This document shows positions 17,021 through 25,899 of a stretch of DNA of 61,975 bases, in pieces. The DNA is taken from NCBI GenBank assembly GCA_036720245.1, contig DAIMNI010000005.1:1-61975 (forward strand), read 5' to 3'. This DNA comes from JAAZMA01 sp036720245. Lineage in GTDB: Bacteria; Bacillota; Clostridia; Tissierellales; Tepidimicrobiaceae. Position numbers and translations under genes: made by a program. Each line of letters starts with the position of its first letter. The first letter of the stretch is position 1. The notes below the pieces were generated by a model. It was not told the DNA's origin. It saw nothing but the letters and a program-made list of their open reading frames with translations, and did no database searches.

Positions 17021-17998
17021 TTAATTTGTTTCACCTGTTTGGGTTTTATCTAAATTTTTAACTGTCCTATGGTCTGAAAACATGGTTTTTACCAAAGTTT
17101 TGCTTTCCTCTTCATCCATAATAAAATACCATCTTTCTAAATGTGCTTCTTCACCAGGCAAAGTGGCCATTTCTATTTTTTCACCACTAAAATTTTTAGC
17201 CTTCATGGCAAATTTTAATATTACATCCATAGGTATATTAGTATCCACATTGTTGTAATAGGATTTTGCCATTTGAGGGATTTTACCTATATTACTTGGC
17301 CTTAATATTTTATCTACAGCAGATTCTATAAACTGTTGTTGGGATTTAATTCTCCCTAAATCTCCATCAGGTAAATCTGGTTTCCCTTTATTCCCCTTTC
17401 TAAATCTTAGAAACTGCAGGGCCTGATCCCCATCTAAAATCTGATACCCCTTGGATAAATTAATATATAATGGTGGGTCTGCTGTAGGATCTGAGTACTC
17501 CATATCCATTGGAACATTTACCTCTACCCCATCTACAAGCGTTACAAACTCCCTTACTATATTATAATCTACTTTTACATAATACTCCACATCTATGTCC
17601 AACAAATCCTTAACTGCCTTCATAGCAAGTTCTGGCCCTCCATAGGCATGAGCATGGGTAATTTTTTCTTCGTTTTCCCTTCCTCTTATGTAAGCTTTTG
17701 TGTCCCTAGGAATAGAAAGAATGGATACCTCTCCCGTAGATTTATCAGCCCTACAAAGCATCATAGTATCTGTTCTAGTCCCTTTACTTTGCATTACATC
17801 CTTTGCATCTATTCCTAATAACAAAAATGTAATATCATCTTTACCATCTGCCATTCTATCAATAAAATTTTCCTTATAGCCCCCTTCTTCCTCTGGAGCA
17901 TTTATTACAGTCTTATAAATATATCCTCCCCATACTAGGGTAAAGGCAATTAAAGAAACAAAAAAAGTCTTGAAAAAAGTCTTTTTCATGAGATTCAC
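17021..17998 (-). CDS. LytR-CpsA-Psr (LCP) family cell wall ligase
   Basis: A 325-residue LCP protein that transfers teichoic acid or other glycopolymers from lipid carrier to peptidoglycan. It has an N-terminal membrane anchor (residues 7-27), FLLLGIDAKD, the catalytic/lipid-binding region RTDTMMLCRA and SIPRDTKAYI, and the LRFRKGN and GRIKSQQQF motifs. The start overlaps yqeK by 4 bases. Confidence 0.92.
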   Translation of the reverse strand: MNLMKKTFFKTFFVSLIAFTLVWGGYIYKTVINAPEEEGGYKENFIDRMADGKDDITFLLLGIDAKDVMQSKGTRTDTMMLCRADKSTGEVSILSIPRDTKAYIRGRENEEKITHAHAYGGPELAMKAVKDLLDIDVEYYVKVDYNIVREFVTLVDGVEVNVPMDMEYSDPTADPPLYINLSKGYQILDGDQALQFLRFRKGNKGKPDLPDGDLGRIKSQQQFIESAVDKILRPSNIGKIPQMAKSYYNNVDTNIPMDVILKFAMKAKNFSGEKIEMATLPGEEAHLERWYFIMDEEESKTLVKTMFSDHRTVKNLDKTQTGETN

Positions 17999-18567
17999 TC
18001 CATATCTTCTAAAATTAGCAAATAATTCCTTGCCTTAATTGTATCTAAATGTAATAAATTATTTCTTTCAATGACAAATTGGATATTATTATCTAATGCA
18101 AAAATTATAGACTTATTTAAATTCTCATAAGCTAATTTCCTCATTTTTTCTACTCCAGGGAATTTTCGACTAGGCTCTATTAAATCCGCAATAAAAACTA
18201 TTTTTTCTAATAAACTCATATTTTCTCTAGCTGTAGTATGGTATCTAATTGCATTTAAAACATCTTTACTGTGAATATTGTATTTTTGCTCTGCTATAAA
18301 CTCCCCCAAGAGTCCATGGGCTAAAGCCATATTTTTTTTCATAATATTATCTAAAATTATATCAAACTCATCTATGGTTTTCAATATCTTTGTTTTATCT
18401 TGAAATTTCCCACAATCATGAAGTAGCCCTGCTAATTTAGCCTCCCCTATTGGATGATTATAAAACTTCGCCAAATCTACACAGGTTTCCATAACTAATA
18501 TAGAATGATTATATCTTTCTAGTCCTATATCTTTTTTTAATTCTTCATATACCCAGTTTTCAATCAT
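17995..18567 (-). CDS. yqeK: YqeK-type HD phosphohydrolase (Ap4A hydrolase)
   Basis: A 190-residue HD-domain protein of the YqeK family, symmetrical diadenosine tetraphosphate hydrolases. The metal-binding residues appear in YNHSILVMET, LLHDCGKF (HD) and AIRYHTTA, with VFIADLIEPSR near the end. It overlaps nadD by 8 bases and the LCP gene by 4, a tight translationally coupled set. Confidence 0.92.
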   Translation of the reverse strand: MIENWVYEELKKDIGLERYNHSILVMETCVDLAKFYNHPIGEAKLAGLLHDCGKFQDKTKILKTIDEFDIILDNIMKKNMALAHGLLGEFIAEQKYNIHSKDVLNAIRYHTTARENMSLLEKIVFIADLIEPSRKFPGVEKMRKLAYENLNKSIIFALDNNIQFVIERNNLLHLDTIKARNYLLILEDME

Positions 18568-19180
18568 CTATGCCCTCTCCATATAGTCCATGTTTTTTTA
18601 TATACAATTCTACAGCTTCAGGTACTAAATATTTAATGGGTTTATTTTGAATAATTCTTTCTCTAATATCTGTGGAGGAAATATCTATCATAGGGGATTC
18701 TAATAAATAAATAGAATCCTTGCAAATATTATTTAATTCTTCAATTTTTTCCTCTAATTTGTTATTTTCATTTTTTCTCTTCGCTACTATGAACTTGCAT
18801 ATATTTAATAATTCCCTATAATCCTTCCACTTATGGAAATTATATAAGGAATCTTCTCCCATAATAAAATAATATTCTACATTCTTATTTAGCTTTTGTA
18901 GGTTTTTAATGGTATCAATCGTATATGTAATTCCCATTCTTTCTATTTCCATTGGAGATACTGTAAAATATGGATTTGAATTAATAGACAATAATACCAT
19001 TTCATATCTATAATCACTATATGTAATTTCATTTTCTATTTTATGGGCGGGCAGGCCTGTGGGAATAAAAAGGATTTTCTCTAAATTAAAATTAATTCTA
19101 GAGTTTTCTGCTATTATTAAATGTCCATTGTGTATAGGGTCAAATGTACCGCCCATAATTCCTATTTTAGTTTTGCTCAT
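18560..19180 (-). CDS. nadD: Nicotinate-nucleotide adenylyltransferase NadD
   Basis: A 206-residue enzyme joining nicotinate mononucleotide and ATP to deamido-NAD. It has GIMGGTFDPIHNGHLIIAE (GTFDPxHxGH), FIPTGLPAHK, YYFIMGEDSL and the C-terminal ISSTDIRERI. Normal length. It lies between yhbY and yqeK as in other Clostridia. Confidence 0.96.
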   Translation of the reverse strand: MSKTKIGIMGGTFDPIHNGHLIIAENSRINFNLEKILFIPTGLPAHKIENEITYSDYRYEMVLLSINSNPYFTVSPMEIERMGITYTIDTIKNLQKLNKNVEYYFIMGEDSLYNFHKWKDYRELLNICKFIVAKRKNENNKLEEKIEELNNICKDSIYLLESPMIDISSTDIRERIIQNKPIKYLVPEAVELYIKKHGLYGEGIDD

Positions 19181-19189
19181 ATTATTCCT

Positions 19190-19262
19190 CCAGTTATTGT
19201 CATCCTGAATCGAAGATGAAGGATCTTATTTTTATTCTACTTAGGGATCCTTCACTAATTAT
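19190..19262. repeat. REP-like intergenic repeat
   Basis: Between nadD and yhbY sits GTCATCCTGAATCGAAGA followed by TGAAGGATC and, 27 bases on, GGATCCTTCA. The GAAGGATC/GGATCCTTC arms can pair. The text resembles the widespread TGTCATTCTGAGCGAAG-type extragenic hairpin repeats of bacteria. Confidence 0.5.
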
Positions 19263-19273
19263 TTCAGTTTCAT

Positions 19274-19576
19274 TTATCTAGGTATTTCAATTTTCTTATT
19301 TTCTACAGATTCTCTATATAATACAAATTTATGACCTATACTTTGGACAAACTCAGCCTGAGTTTTCTCTGCCAATTCACTAGCAGTAGCCTTGGGATCT
19401 AGTAAGCTATTGTTTAAAACATTTATTTTAATTAATTCCCTTGCCTCTAAGGCCTCATCCACTTGTTTTATAAAATTATCTGTTATACCATTCTTACCTA
19501 TTTGAAAAATAGGTTCCACATTATGAGCTAATCCTTTTAAATAAGATCTTTGTTTTCCTGTTAACAATTTACACAC
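19274..19576 (-). CDS. yhbY: YhbY-family RNA-binding protein
   Basis: A 100-residue CRM-domain protein that associates with pre-50S particles. Segments LTGKQRSYLKGLAHNVEPI, FQIGKNGITDNFI and the C-terminal VQSIGHKFVLYRES fit the family. It follows obg by 9 bases. Confidence 0.92.
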   Translation of the reverse strand: MCKLLTGKQRSYLKGLAHNVEPIFQIGKNGITDNFIKQVDEALEARELIKINVLNNSLLDPKATASELAEKTQAEFVQSIGHKFVLYRESVENKKIEIPR

Positions 19577-19585
19577 TCCTTAATT

Positions 19586-20860
19586 TTACTCAAAATATTC
19601 AAATTCATAATCTAAAATATATACAGTATCCTCTTCTTCAATCCCTAATTTCTTTAATTCTTCCACAATACCTTTTTCTCTTATGGCATTTTGAAAATAT
19701 CTCAGAGAATCGTAATCATTAAAGTTCGTACCATATAATAAAGACTCTATATAGGGGCCTTCCACTATATATTTCCCATTTTCTTTTTTTACTGTAAAAT
19801 CCTCTTCTGTTTTCTCTTCTATAGTAATATCCAATTGTTCATCAAAAGTCTCGTATTCCCCTTCTACAGTAGATAATATTTTCCAGATGCCAAATTTTAA
19901 TTTGTTTATTCCCTCTCCTGTGGCTGCAGAAATAGGGTATATTTTATAAACTTTATTTTCAAATTCTTTTCTTATTTTTTCTAGCCATTCATTAGCACCA
20001 GGTATATCCATCTTATTAGCTGCTATTATTTGCGGCTTTTCTGCTAATTTTGGATTGTATTTTAGCAATTCTTCATTAATTTTATAGAAGTCTTCTATTG
20101 GGTTTCTACCTTCCATGCCAGAGGTATCTAATACATGTACTAATACTTTAGTTCTTTCCACATGTCGTAAAAAATCATGGCCTAAGCCTACCCCTTCATG
20201 TGCGCCCTCAATTAAACCTGGAATATCAGCAATTACAAAGGATTTTTCATTTTCAATTTTTACTACTCCTAAATTTGGTTTTAAGGTAGTAAAATGATAA
20301 TTTGCAATTTTAGGTCTAGCTTCAGATACTATAGAAAGTATGGTGGACTTCCCTACATTGGGAAAACCTACTAATCCTACATCTGCCAATAATTTTAATT
20401 CAAGGATTATTTCTAATTCTTCACCTAAACCACCAGGCTCAGCAAATCTAGGGGCTTGTCTAGTGGCTGTAGCAAATTTTGCATTTCCTCTTCCACCTTT
20501 TCCACCTTTTGCAATTATAAATTCCTGATTGTGTTCTTTTATATCTACTATTACCTTATTAGTGTTTGCATCTTTTACCAAGGTCCCTACAGGAAGTCTT
20601 AAAACTAAATCCTTTCCGTTTTTTCCAAATTGTTTTTTTGTCTTGCCATTTTCCCCATTTTCAGCTTTATAATAGCGGTTATATCTAAAATCCATTAAAG
20701 TTCTAATACCTTCATCTGATTTTAAAATAATATTTCCACCAGCTCCTCCATCTCCACCATAGGGTCCACCTGCTGGCTCATATTTTTCCCTTCTAAAGGC
20801 TACAGCTCCATCTCCACCTTTGCCAGCTTTTAGATTTATCTTAGCTATATCTACAAACAT
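19586..20860 (-). CDS. obg: GTPase Obg
   Basis: A 424-residue ribosome-associated GTPase. It has the Gly-rich Obg fold (KINLKAGKGGDGAVAFRREK), GTPase motifs GFPNVGKSTIL, DIPGLIEGAHEG and NKMD, and a C-terminal OCT domain. Length is normal. It has its own promoter (20893-20920), because a terminator separates it from rpmA. Confidence 0.97.
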   Translation of the reverse strand: MFVDIAKINLKAGKGGDGAVAFRREKYEPAGGPYGGDGGAGGNIILKSDEGIRTLMDFRYNRYYKAENGENGKTKKQFGKNGKDLVLRLPVGTLVKDANTNKVIVDIKEHNQEFIIAKGGKGGRGNAKFATATRQAPRFAEPGGLGEELEIILELKLLADVGLVGFPNVGKSTILSIVSEARPKIANYHFTTLKPNLGVVKIENEKSFVIADIPGLIEGAHEGVGLGHDFLRHVERTKVLVHVLDTSGMEGRNPIEDFYKINEELLKYNPKLAEKPQIIAANKMDIPGANEWLEKIRKEFENKVYKIYPISAATGEGINKLKFGIWKILSTVEGEYETFDEQLDITIEEKTEEDFTVKKENGKYIVEGPYIESLLYGTNFNDYDSLRYFQNAIREKGIVEELKKLGIEEEDTVYILDYEFEYFE

Positions 20861-20892
20861 ATTATCATCCTTTTTTAATATTTTCTGATTTT

Positions 20893-20920
20893 ATTATATC
20901 AGTGTAAAATCCACTGTCAA
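20893..20920 (-). promoter_or_regulatory. SigA-type promoter of obg
   Basis: TTGACA (20915-20920) and TATAAT (20893-20898) with a 16-base spacer, 33 bases before the obg start. Confidence 0.7.
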
Positions 20921-20978
20921 TAATTAGATGTATTTATTTTACTACCTAGAGATTTATTTATACTTATTAAAAAAGAAA

Positions 20979-20997
20979 GCTTACCTAATAGGTAAGC
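20979..20997 (-). terminator. Terminator of the rplU-prp-rpmA operon
   Basis: On the minus strand GCTTACCTATTAGGTAAGC is followed by TTTCTTTTTT, a standard intrinsic terminator just after rpmA. Confidence 0.85.
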
Positions 20998-21004
20998 TGT
21001 TAAT

Positions 21005-21295
21005 TTATGCTAATTCTTCAGTAGGATAAACTGATACCTGTTTTTTATCTTTACCTTTTCTTTCAAACTTTACTACACCATCTACCATTGCAAATAGTGT
21101 ATCATCCCCACCTATGCCTACATTGTTTCCAGGGTGGATTTTAGTCCCTCTTTGGCGAACTAAGATGTTTCCAGCCAATACATATTGGCCATCTCCTCTT
21201 TTTACACCTAATCTTTTAGCCCTACTATCTCTACCGTTTCTAGAGCTACCTACTCCCTTTTTAGAAGCAAATAATTGCAAATTTAGCTTTATCAT
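21005..21295 (-). CDS. rpmA: 50S ribosomal protein L27
   Basis: A 96-residue L27 with a cleavable leader. It begins MIKLNLQLFASKKGVGSSRN; the LQLFAS motif is the site cut by the Prp protease in Firmicutes to expose the N-terminus that reaches the peptidyl transferase centre. RLGVKRGDGQYVLAGNILVR and RQRGTKIHPGNNVGIG are conserved. It follows prp by 2 bases. Confidence 0.97.
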   Translation of the reverse strand: MIKLNLQLFASKKGVGSSRNGRDSRAKRLGVKRGDGQYVLAGNILVRQRGTKIHPGNNVGIGGDDTLFAMVDGVVKFERKGKDKKQVSVYPTEELA

Positions 21296-21297
21296 CT

Positions 21298-21645
21298 TTA
21301 CACCTCCCTATATTTGAGAGTCACATATTCTGAATAAGATTCTATAATCTTTTTAATTCCTAATTCAAAAGTTTTAAGAAGGATTTGTGTCTCTTTTTTA
21401 GTAATTTCTTCTATGGATTTAGGTAATTTAACATCTAGTATTCCTTTTTTTTCATCAATATTAAAATCCAATTCACTTTCCAAAATGCCAATTACCTCTA
21501 CCAAGGCTACCAATGTAGTTTGTGCCAATATAGAAATAGCTGAACATACTATATCTTTGCCTTCTTCGGCAAAATCTGTATGGCCTGAAACTCTATACCT
21601 AATAATATTTCCCATATTATCTTTAAAAATTTCTACTTTTGTCAT
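21298..21645 (-). CDS. prp: Ribosomal-processing cysteine protease Prp
   Basis: A 115-residue Prp (YsxB) protease that removes the N-terminal extension of L27. The catalytic His and Cys are in the SGHTDFAEEGKDIVCSAISIL region (split here for brevity: SGHTDF and DIVCSA). It sits between the L21 and L27 genes as expected. Confidence 0.94.
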   Translation of the reverse strand: MTKVEIFKDNMGNIIRYRVSGHTDFAEEGKDIVCSAISILAQTTLVALVEVIGILESELDFNIDEKKGILDVKLPKSIEEITKKETQILLKTFELGIKKIIESYSEYVTLKYREV

Positions 21646-21648
21646 GGA

Positions 21649-21883
21649 CTATCCCACTATTTTTTCAATTTTTACTTTTGTATAAGGTTGACGATGTCCT
21701 TGTTTTTTCTTATAATTTTTCTTGGATTTGTATTTAAATACAATTATCTTTTTAACCTTGAACAAGTAATACTTTGGAAAAGTCAATCTTTTCCCCTTCT
21801 TCTACATTAATTTTTTCTACAAAAATAGTATCTCCTTCTTGAACTTTGTATTGTTTTCCACCTGTTTCAATTACAGCATACAT
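21649..21883 (-). pseudogene. rplU: 50S ribosomal protein L21, internal deletion with frameshift
   Basis: The frame from the ATG at 21883 reads MYAVIETGGKQYKVQEGD and on to KVLLVQG, then TAA (21752-21754). The next frame carries KVKKIIVFKYKSKKNYKKK and then QGHRQPYTKVKIEKIVG, the normal L21 end, stopping at 21649. The middle of the protein, about 25 residues, is absent. The region is 235 bases; adding 77 would restore both the frame and the usual 103 residues. Leader, promoter and neighbours are intact. L21 is usually important for growth, so an assembly error is a real possibility. Confidence 0.8.
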
Positions 21884-21966
21884 TATTATATTGCACCTCC
21901 TCTAACCAGTCTCGCCAATGTTAGGTGACTATGCTTTAATACCCATATTGAGCGGCTACTTACAAA
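21884..21966 (-). promoter_or_regulatory. Ribosomal protein L21 leader (candidate)
   Basis: The 5' untranslated region of rplU contains GTAGCCGCTCAATATGGGTA, CACCTAACATTGGCGAGACT and AGAGGAGG. It is in the place of, and resembles, the known Firmicutes L21 leader, thought to bind L21 for autoregulation. I recognise it by position and general text, not by a model match. Confidence 0.55.
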
Positions 21967-21971
21967 CAAAA

Positions 21972-22000
21972 ATTTTACCAGATAAACTTGCATTTGTCAA
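21972..22000 (-). promoter_or_regulatory. Promoter of the L21 operon
   Basis: TTGACA (21995-22000) and TAAAAT (21972-21977) with a 17-base spacer; the predicted start lies near 21965, leaving an ~80-base leader. Confidence 0.75.
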
Positions 22001-22004
22001 TAGT

Positions 22005-23231
22005 TTAAGAAAATATTTTACCCCTTCCCTGACATTTAGGGCATTTTTCCATAAAACCGTATCTCAAACTATTTTTAGTTTTTTTCCTAGTGATTTCTAC
22101 CAAACCTAATTTTGTAATTCCAATAATATTAGCCCTATTTCTATCTGCATTGAAAGCCATCTTTAATTTTTCCAGTAAAGTTTCCACATCTTCTTTGTTT
22201 TTCATATCTATAAAATCTATAATGATAATTCCACCAATATCCCTAAGCCTAATTTGTATTGCTATCTCTTCTGCTGCTTCTAAATTGGTTTTTAAGACTG
22301 TTTCCTCTAGATTGCTTTTTCCTATATACTTTCCTGTATTTACATCTATGGCTGTTAGGGCTTCTGTTTCATCTATGACTATATAGCCTCCACTATTTAA
22401 AGCTACTTTTCTTTTTAAAGCATTTTTAATTTCTAAACTAATATTTCCCTGGTAATCTATATTAAAATTCTTATCATAAAAGAGTTTCTCCTGTAAATCA
22501 GGTAAAAATACTCTTTCTAAATCTAAAAGATTTTCGTATTCCTCTTTATTATTTATAATTACCTTATGAATATTTTTACCATAAACATCCCTTAGTATTT
22601 GATATATTAATTCCATTTCTCTATAAATTAATTTAGGACAAGGTAAAAAGTTCTTTTCTCTTTCAATTTTATCATATAATTTAACAAGGCTATTATATTC
22701 TGCTAATAGCATTTCCTCGTCTATTTGAAAAGCCTTAGTTCTAAAAATAATTCCTATATCTTCTAATTGTATTTTCTTCCCTATGGCTTTAAGTCTTTTT
22801 ATTTCATCTTCTGCTTTAATCTTTTTAGAGACATTTATAGATTTAGAAAAAGGAGTTAAAACCATAAAATTCCCCGGTAAAGTAATATGAGTAGTGATTT
22901 TAGGCCCCTTACTCCCTAAAGGCTCTTTTAGTACCTGTACTATAATTTCCTCACCACTTTTAATTATCTTATCTATACTTACTTTTTTATTGCTATATAG
23001 TATATCCTTGGGCAATGCGTCTTTAATATATAAATAGGCATTTTTACCTTCCCCTATATCCACAAAAGCAGCTTCCATTCCAGGAAGCACATTGAGTACC
23101 CTACCTCTATAAATATTCCCCACTGCCTTCTTTTCTTCTCTATTATTAGTATAAAATTCTACTAATCTATTGTCCTCTACTACACCTACCCTTTCTATTC
23201 CCTGATTTATATCTATAAAAATATAATTCAT
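22005..23231 (-). CDS. rng: Ribonuclease G/E family endonuclease
   Basis: About 408 residues. Starting at the ATG at 23229-23231 (site GAAGGGAG), it begins MNYIFIDINQGIERVGVVE. The S1 RNA-binding domain carries NIYRGRVLNVLPGMEAAFVD, the catalytic region has IDVNTGKYIGK and IIIIDFIDM (DNase I-like Asp residues), and the C-terminal zinc link is CPKCQGRG. RNase G cleaves rRNA precursors and mRNA. Downstream of a radical SAM pair and upstream of rplU, as in other Clostridia. Confidence 0.93.
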   Translation of the reverse strand: MNYIFIDINQGIERVGVVEDNRLVEFYTNNREEKKAVGNIYRGRVLNVLPGMEAAFVDIGEGKNAYLYIKDALPKDILYSNKKVSIDKIIKSGEEIIVQVLKEPLGSKGPKITTHITLPGNFMVLTPFSKSINVSKKIKAEDEIKRLKAIGKKIQLEDIGIIFRTKAFQIDEEMLLAEYNSLVKLYDKIEREKNFLPCPKLIYREMELIYQILRDVYGKNIHKVIINNKEEYENLLDLERVFLPDLQEKLFYDKNFNIDYQGNISLEIKNALKRKVALNSGGYIVIDETEALTAIDVNTGKYIGKSNLEETVLKTNLEAAEEIAIQIRLRDIGGIIIIDFIDMKNKEDVETLLEKLKMAFNADRNRANIIGITKLGLVEITRKKTKNSLRYGFMEKCPKCQGRGKIFS

Positions 23232-23285
23232 ATTATCTCCCTTCTTAAAATATGGCAAATAAAACGTCCCCCTGCCATATTCCAC

Positions 23286-23996
23286 CTAAAAAGGTGCTTG
23301 GATTTCCCCATTATTATCTAGATATAGCCCTAATCTTTTAATATTTAATGTATCCCCATCTATTTTTATATTAATTTCATTATCCATAGCATCTATTAAA
23401 TCAGTAGGCTTTAAATTTCTTCCATCTCCAGCTCTTAATAGGCAATTCATTTCCACTAATTGCCCATTGTCAATTGTCGATTGTCCATTGATTATAATAT
23501 TTCCTATTAAAGGCTTTATATTTTGTTCCTTTTCTATAATTTTCCCCTTTTTTCGTCTGGTTCTTTTAATTATTATTTCTTCCTTATTTAACCAAGGTAT
23601 TAGCATTTTTTCTAATTTTTCATCATTTAAATTATTAGCAATAAATTTGATTTCATAATAGGCCCAGGCAACAAGAGAGTCTAAAGAATTATTTTCCTCT
23701 ATATATTTTCCCCCTAAAATTCTAATATCCTTTGGTAATTCATTGTTCATTTGTTTAATAAAGTCCTCTACTGAGATTTCCCTATCTAATTCTATATCCA
23801 TATATTCTGAAATACTTTCAATCCCAAGGGACAATGGATTAGCTATGGAGAATTTTGGTTGAGGATTATAGCCTTGTGAATATTTAATAGGAATATTTGC
23901 TCTTCGAAAACTTCTATTAAAAAGTCTCATTAAATCCAAATGGGATATATATCTTAGATAATTTTCCTTTGTAAATTTAACTCTTAACATTAGCAT
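23286..23996 (-). CDS. Radical SAM-linked DUF2344 protein
   Basis: A 236-residue protein of the DUF2344 family. It opens LRVKFTKENYLRYISHLDLM and has FRRANIPIKYSQGYNPQPKF. The family accompanies the TIGR03960-type radical SAM protein, as here, overlapping its end by 7 bases; the joint function is unknown. A run of heptamer repeats (23459-23490) encodes the segment NGQSTIDNGQLVEMN and looks like an insertion in the reading frame. Confidence 0.88.
   Translation of the reverse strand: MLMLRVKFTKENYLRYISHLDLMRLFNRSFRRANIPIKYSQGYNPQPKFSIANPLSLGIESISEYMDIELDREISVEDFIKQMNNELPKDIRILGGKYIEENNSLDSLVAWAYYEIKFIANNLNDEKLEKMLIPWLNKEEIIIKRTRRKKGKIIEKEQNIKPLIGNIIINGQSTIDNGQLVEMNCLLRAGDGRNLKPTDLIDAMDNEINIKIDGDTLNIKRLGLYLDNNGEIQAPF
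23459..23490. repeat. Intragenic ATTGTCN heptamer tandem repeat
   Basis: Four consecutive 7-base units, ATTGCCC, ATTGTCA, ATTGTCG and ATTGTCC, plus a fifth partial ATTG. They lie inside the DUF2344 gene and keep its frame open. Confidence 0.7.
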
Positions 23997-25831
23997 ACAC
24001 CACCTAAATAAGACTGATTTATTCCACAGGCAGTGCAGCCTAATCTACAGTCTCTAGTTAATTTGCCTGCCTTTGCTTTTTCATATTCCCTTATTAAATA
24101 TTCTTTATCTACTCCTATATCGATAAAATCCCAAGGTAAAATTTCTTCTATATCCCTTTCCCTTAAAGCATAGAAATCTCCATCAATTCCTGCTTCTTTA
24201 AGAGCCTCTACCCATAAATCGTAGTTAAACTTTTCAGACCAGCCATCGAATTTACAGCCCTTTTCCCAAGCTTTTATTATGGCTTTTCCTACTTTTCTAT
24301 CTCCTCTAGCAATTATTGCTTCTAAATAGCTTAATTCTGGATCATGATAATTATAATTGATCTTCTTATCTTTAATACTATTTCGAAGTATATTTATTTT
24401 CTCATAAAACTCCTCAATGGAATTCTGCCCTACCCATTGAAAAGGTGTAAAAGCTTTTGGCACAAAACAAGAAGTACTCAATGTTATTTTTAAATTTCCC
24501 TGCCTTTTTCCTTTAGGAGCATCAAAGAATATATCCTTTACTTTATAACCTAATTCTTTAATACCTAAAACATCCTCATGAGTTTCCGTGGGAAGACCTA
24601 TCATAAAATACAATTTTACAGTAGACCAACCTTCATTAAAGGCATAGGTAACTGCAGTAGTTAAATCTTTTTCATCTATTCCCTTATTTATTACATCCCT
24701 AAGCCTTTGGCTTCCAGCCTCTGGTGCAAAAGTTAAACCTGTTTTTCTTACCTTTTCAATTTCTTTAAGTATATCTATACTAAAGGAATCTAATCTTAAA
24801 GATGGCAAAGACACTCCTATTTTATCTTTTTCGTATCTCTCTATTAATTGAGAAATTAATAATTCTAATTGAGAAAAATCGCAAGAACTTAGTGAAGTTA
24901 GAGATATATTTTCATAACCTGTCTCTTCCACTAATTTTTCAGCTAATTCCAATAGTCTTTCTGTAGTTTTTTCCCTAACTGGTCTATATATGATTCCAGC
25001 CTGACAAAATCTACAGCCTCTAGTACATCCTCTAAATATCTCTAAAGGTATTCTATCGTGAACAGTTTCTATATATGGGACTATTAACTTATCTGGATAA
25101 TAGCCCTTATCTAAATCTTTGATAATTCTTTTTTCTATTGTTTTTGGTACATCCTCCATTATTGGCACCATTTCTTTTATGGTATTGTCTTCATTATAAT
25201 ATATTTCATAAAATTCCGGCACATATACTCCTTGTATTTTGCTTACCATTTTTAAAAAGTCATTCCTATTACCAGAGGTTTTTTTAAATTCTCTATACAT
25301 TTCTAAAATTTCCAGAGTTACTTCTTCTCCTTCACCTATTACAAAAAAATCTATTATATCTGCAATAGGTTCTGGATTATAGGCACAAGGGCCTCCAGCT
25401 ATTACAAATGGATCTTCTATTCCTCTATCCTTTGAAAGTATAGGTATATTCCCCAAATGAAGCATATTTATAATATTAGTATAACTCATTTCGTATTGAA
25501 GGGTAAATCCTACAAAATCAAAGTTTTCTATAGGCTCTTTGTTTTCCAAAGTAAATAGGGGTATACCTTCCTTTTTCATTTCTTCTTCCATATCTACCCA
25601 TGGGGCAAATACCCTTTCACAGGCTATATATTCCTCTTCATTTAATAAATTATATAATATATGAAGCCCTAAATGGGACATACCCACTTCATATATATCG
25701 GGAAATGCAAAGGCAAATTTAATATCTACATTATCTAAATTCTTTACAATTGAATTGACTTCCATACCAATATATCTGGCAGGTTTTACTACTCTTTTTA
25801 AAACTTTGTCAAATTTATTAATATCTATCAT
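23990..25831 (-). CDS. B12-binding/radical SAM protein (TIGR03960 family)
   Basis: A 613-residue protein. An N-terminal B12-binding-like domain (FAFPDIYEVGMSHLGLHILY) precedes a radical SAM domain with FRGCTRGCRFCQAG (CxxxCxxC) at about residues 272-279. KTGLTFAPEAGSQRLRDVIN and FMIGLPTETHED are typical. The C-terminus adds DCRLGCTACG. Paired with DUF2344 in many Gram-positives. I cannot name its substrate. Confidence 0.9.
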   Translation of the reverse strand: MIDINKFDKVLKRVVKPARYIGMEVNSIVKNLDNVDIKFAFAFPDIYEVGMSHLGLHILYNLLNEEEYIACERVFAPWVDMEEEMKKEGIPLFTLENKEPIENFDFVGFTLQYEMSYTNIINMLHLGNIPILSKDRGIEDPFVIAGGPCAYNPEPIADIIDFFVIGEGEEVTLEILEMYREFKKTSGNRNDFLKMVSKIQGVYVPEFYEIYYNEDNTIKEMVPIMEDVPKTIEKRIIKDLDKGYYPDKLIVPYIETVHDRIPLEIFRGCTRGCRFCQAGIIYRPVREKTTERLLELAEKLVEETGYENISLTSLSSCDFSQLELLISQLIERYEKDKIGVSLPSLRLDSFSIDILKEIEKVRKTGLTFAPEAGSQRLRDVINKGIDEKDLTTAVTYAFNEGWSTVKLYFMIGLPTETHEDVLGIKELGYKVKDIFFDAPKGKRQGNLKITLSTSCFVPKAFTPFQWVGQNSIEEFYEKINILRNSIKDKKINYNYHDPELSYLEAIIARGDRKVGKAIIKAWEKGCKFDGWSEKFNYDLWVEALKEAGIDGDFYALRERDIEEILPWDFIDIGVDKEYLIREYEKAKAGKLTRDCRLGCTACGINQSYLGGVC

Positions 25832-25899
25832 CTATATCACCTTTCATTATTATTAGATATTATAATACCAGATTTTAAATTTTTTTGGTAGAAAAAATT

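Noticed and set aside
23459..23490. Tandem repeat considered as a CRISPR remnant
   Set aside because: Units are 7 bases with no spacers and lie in a coding frame; no cas genes are present.
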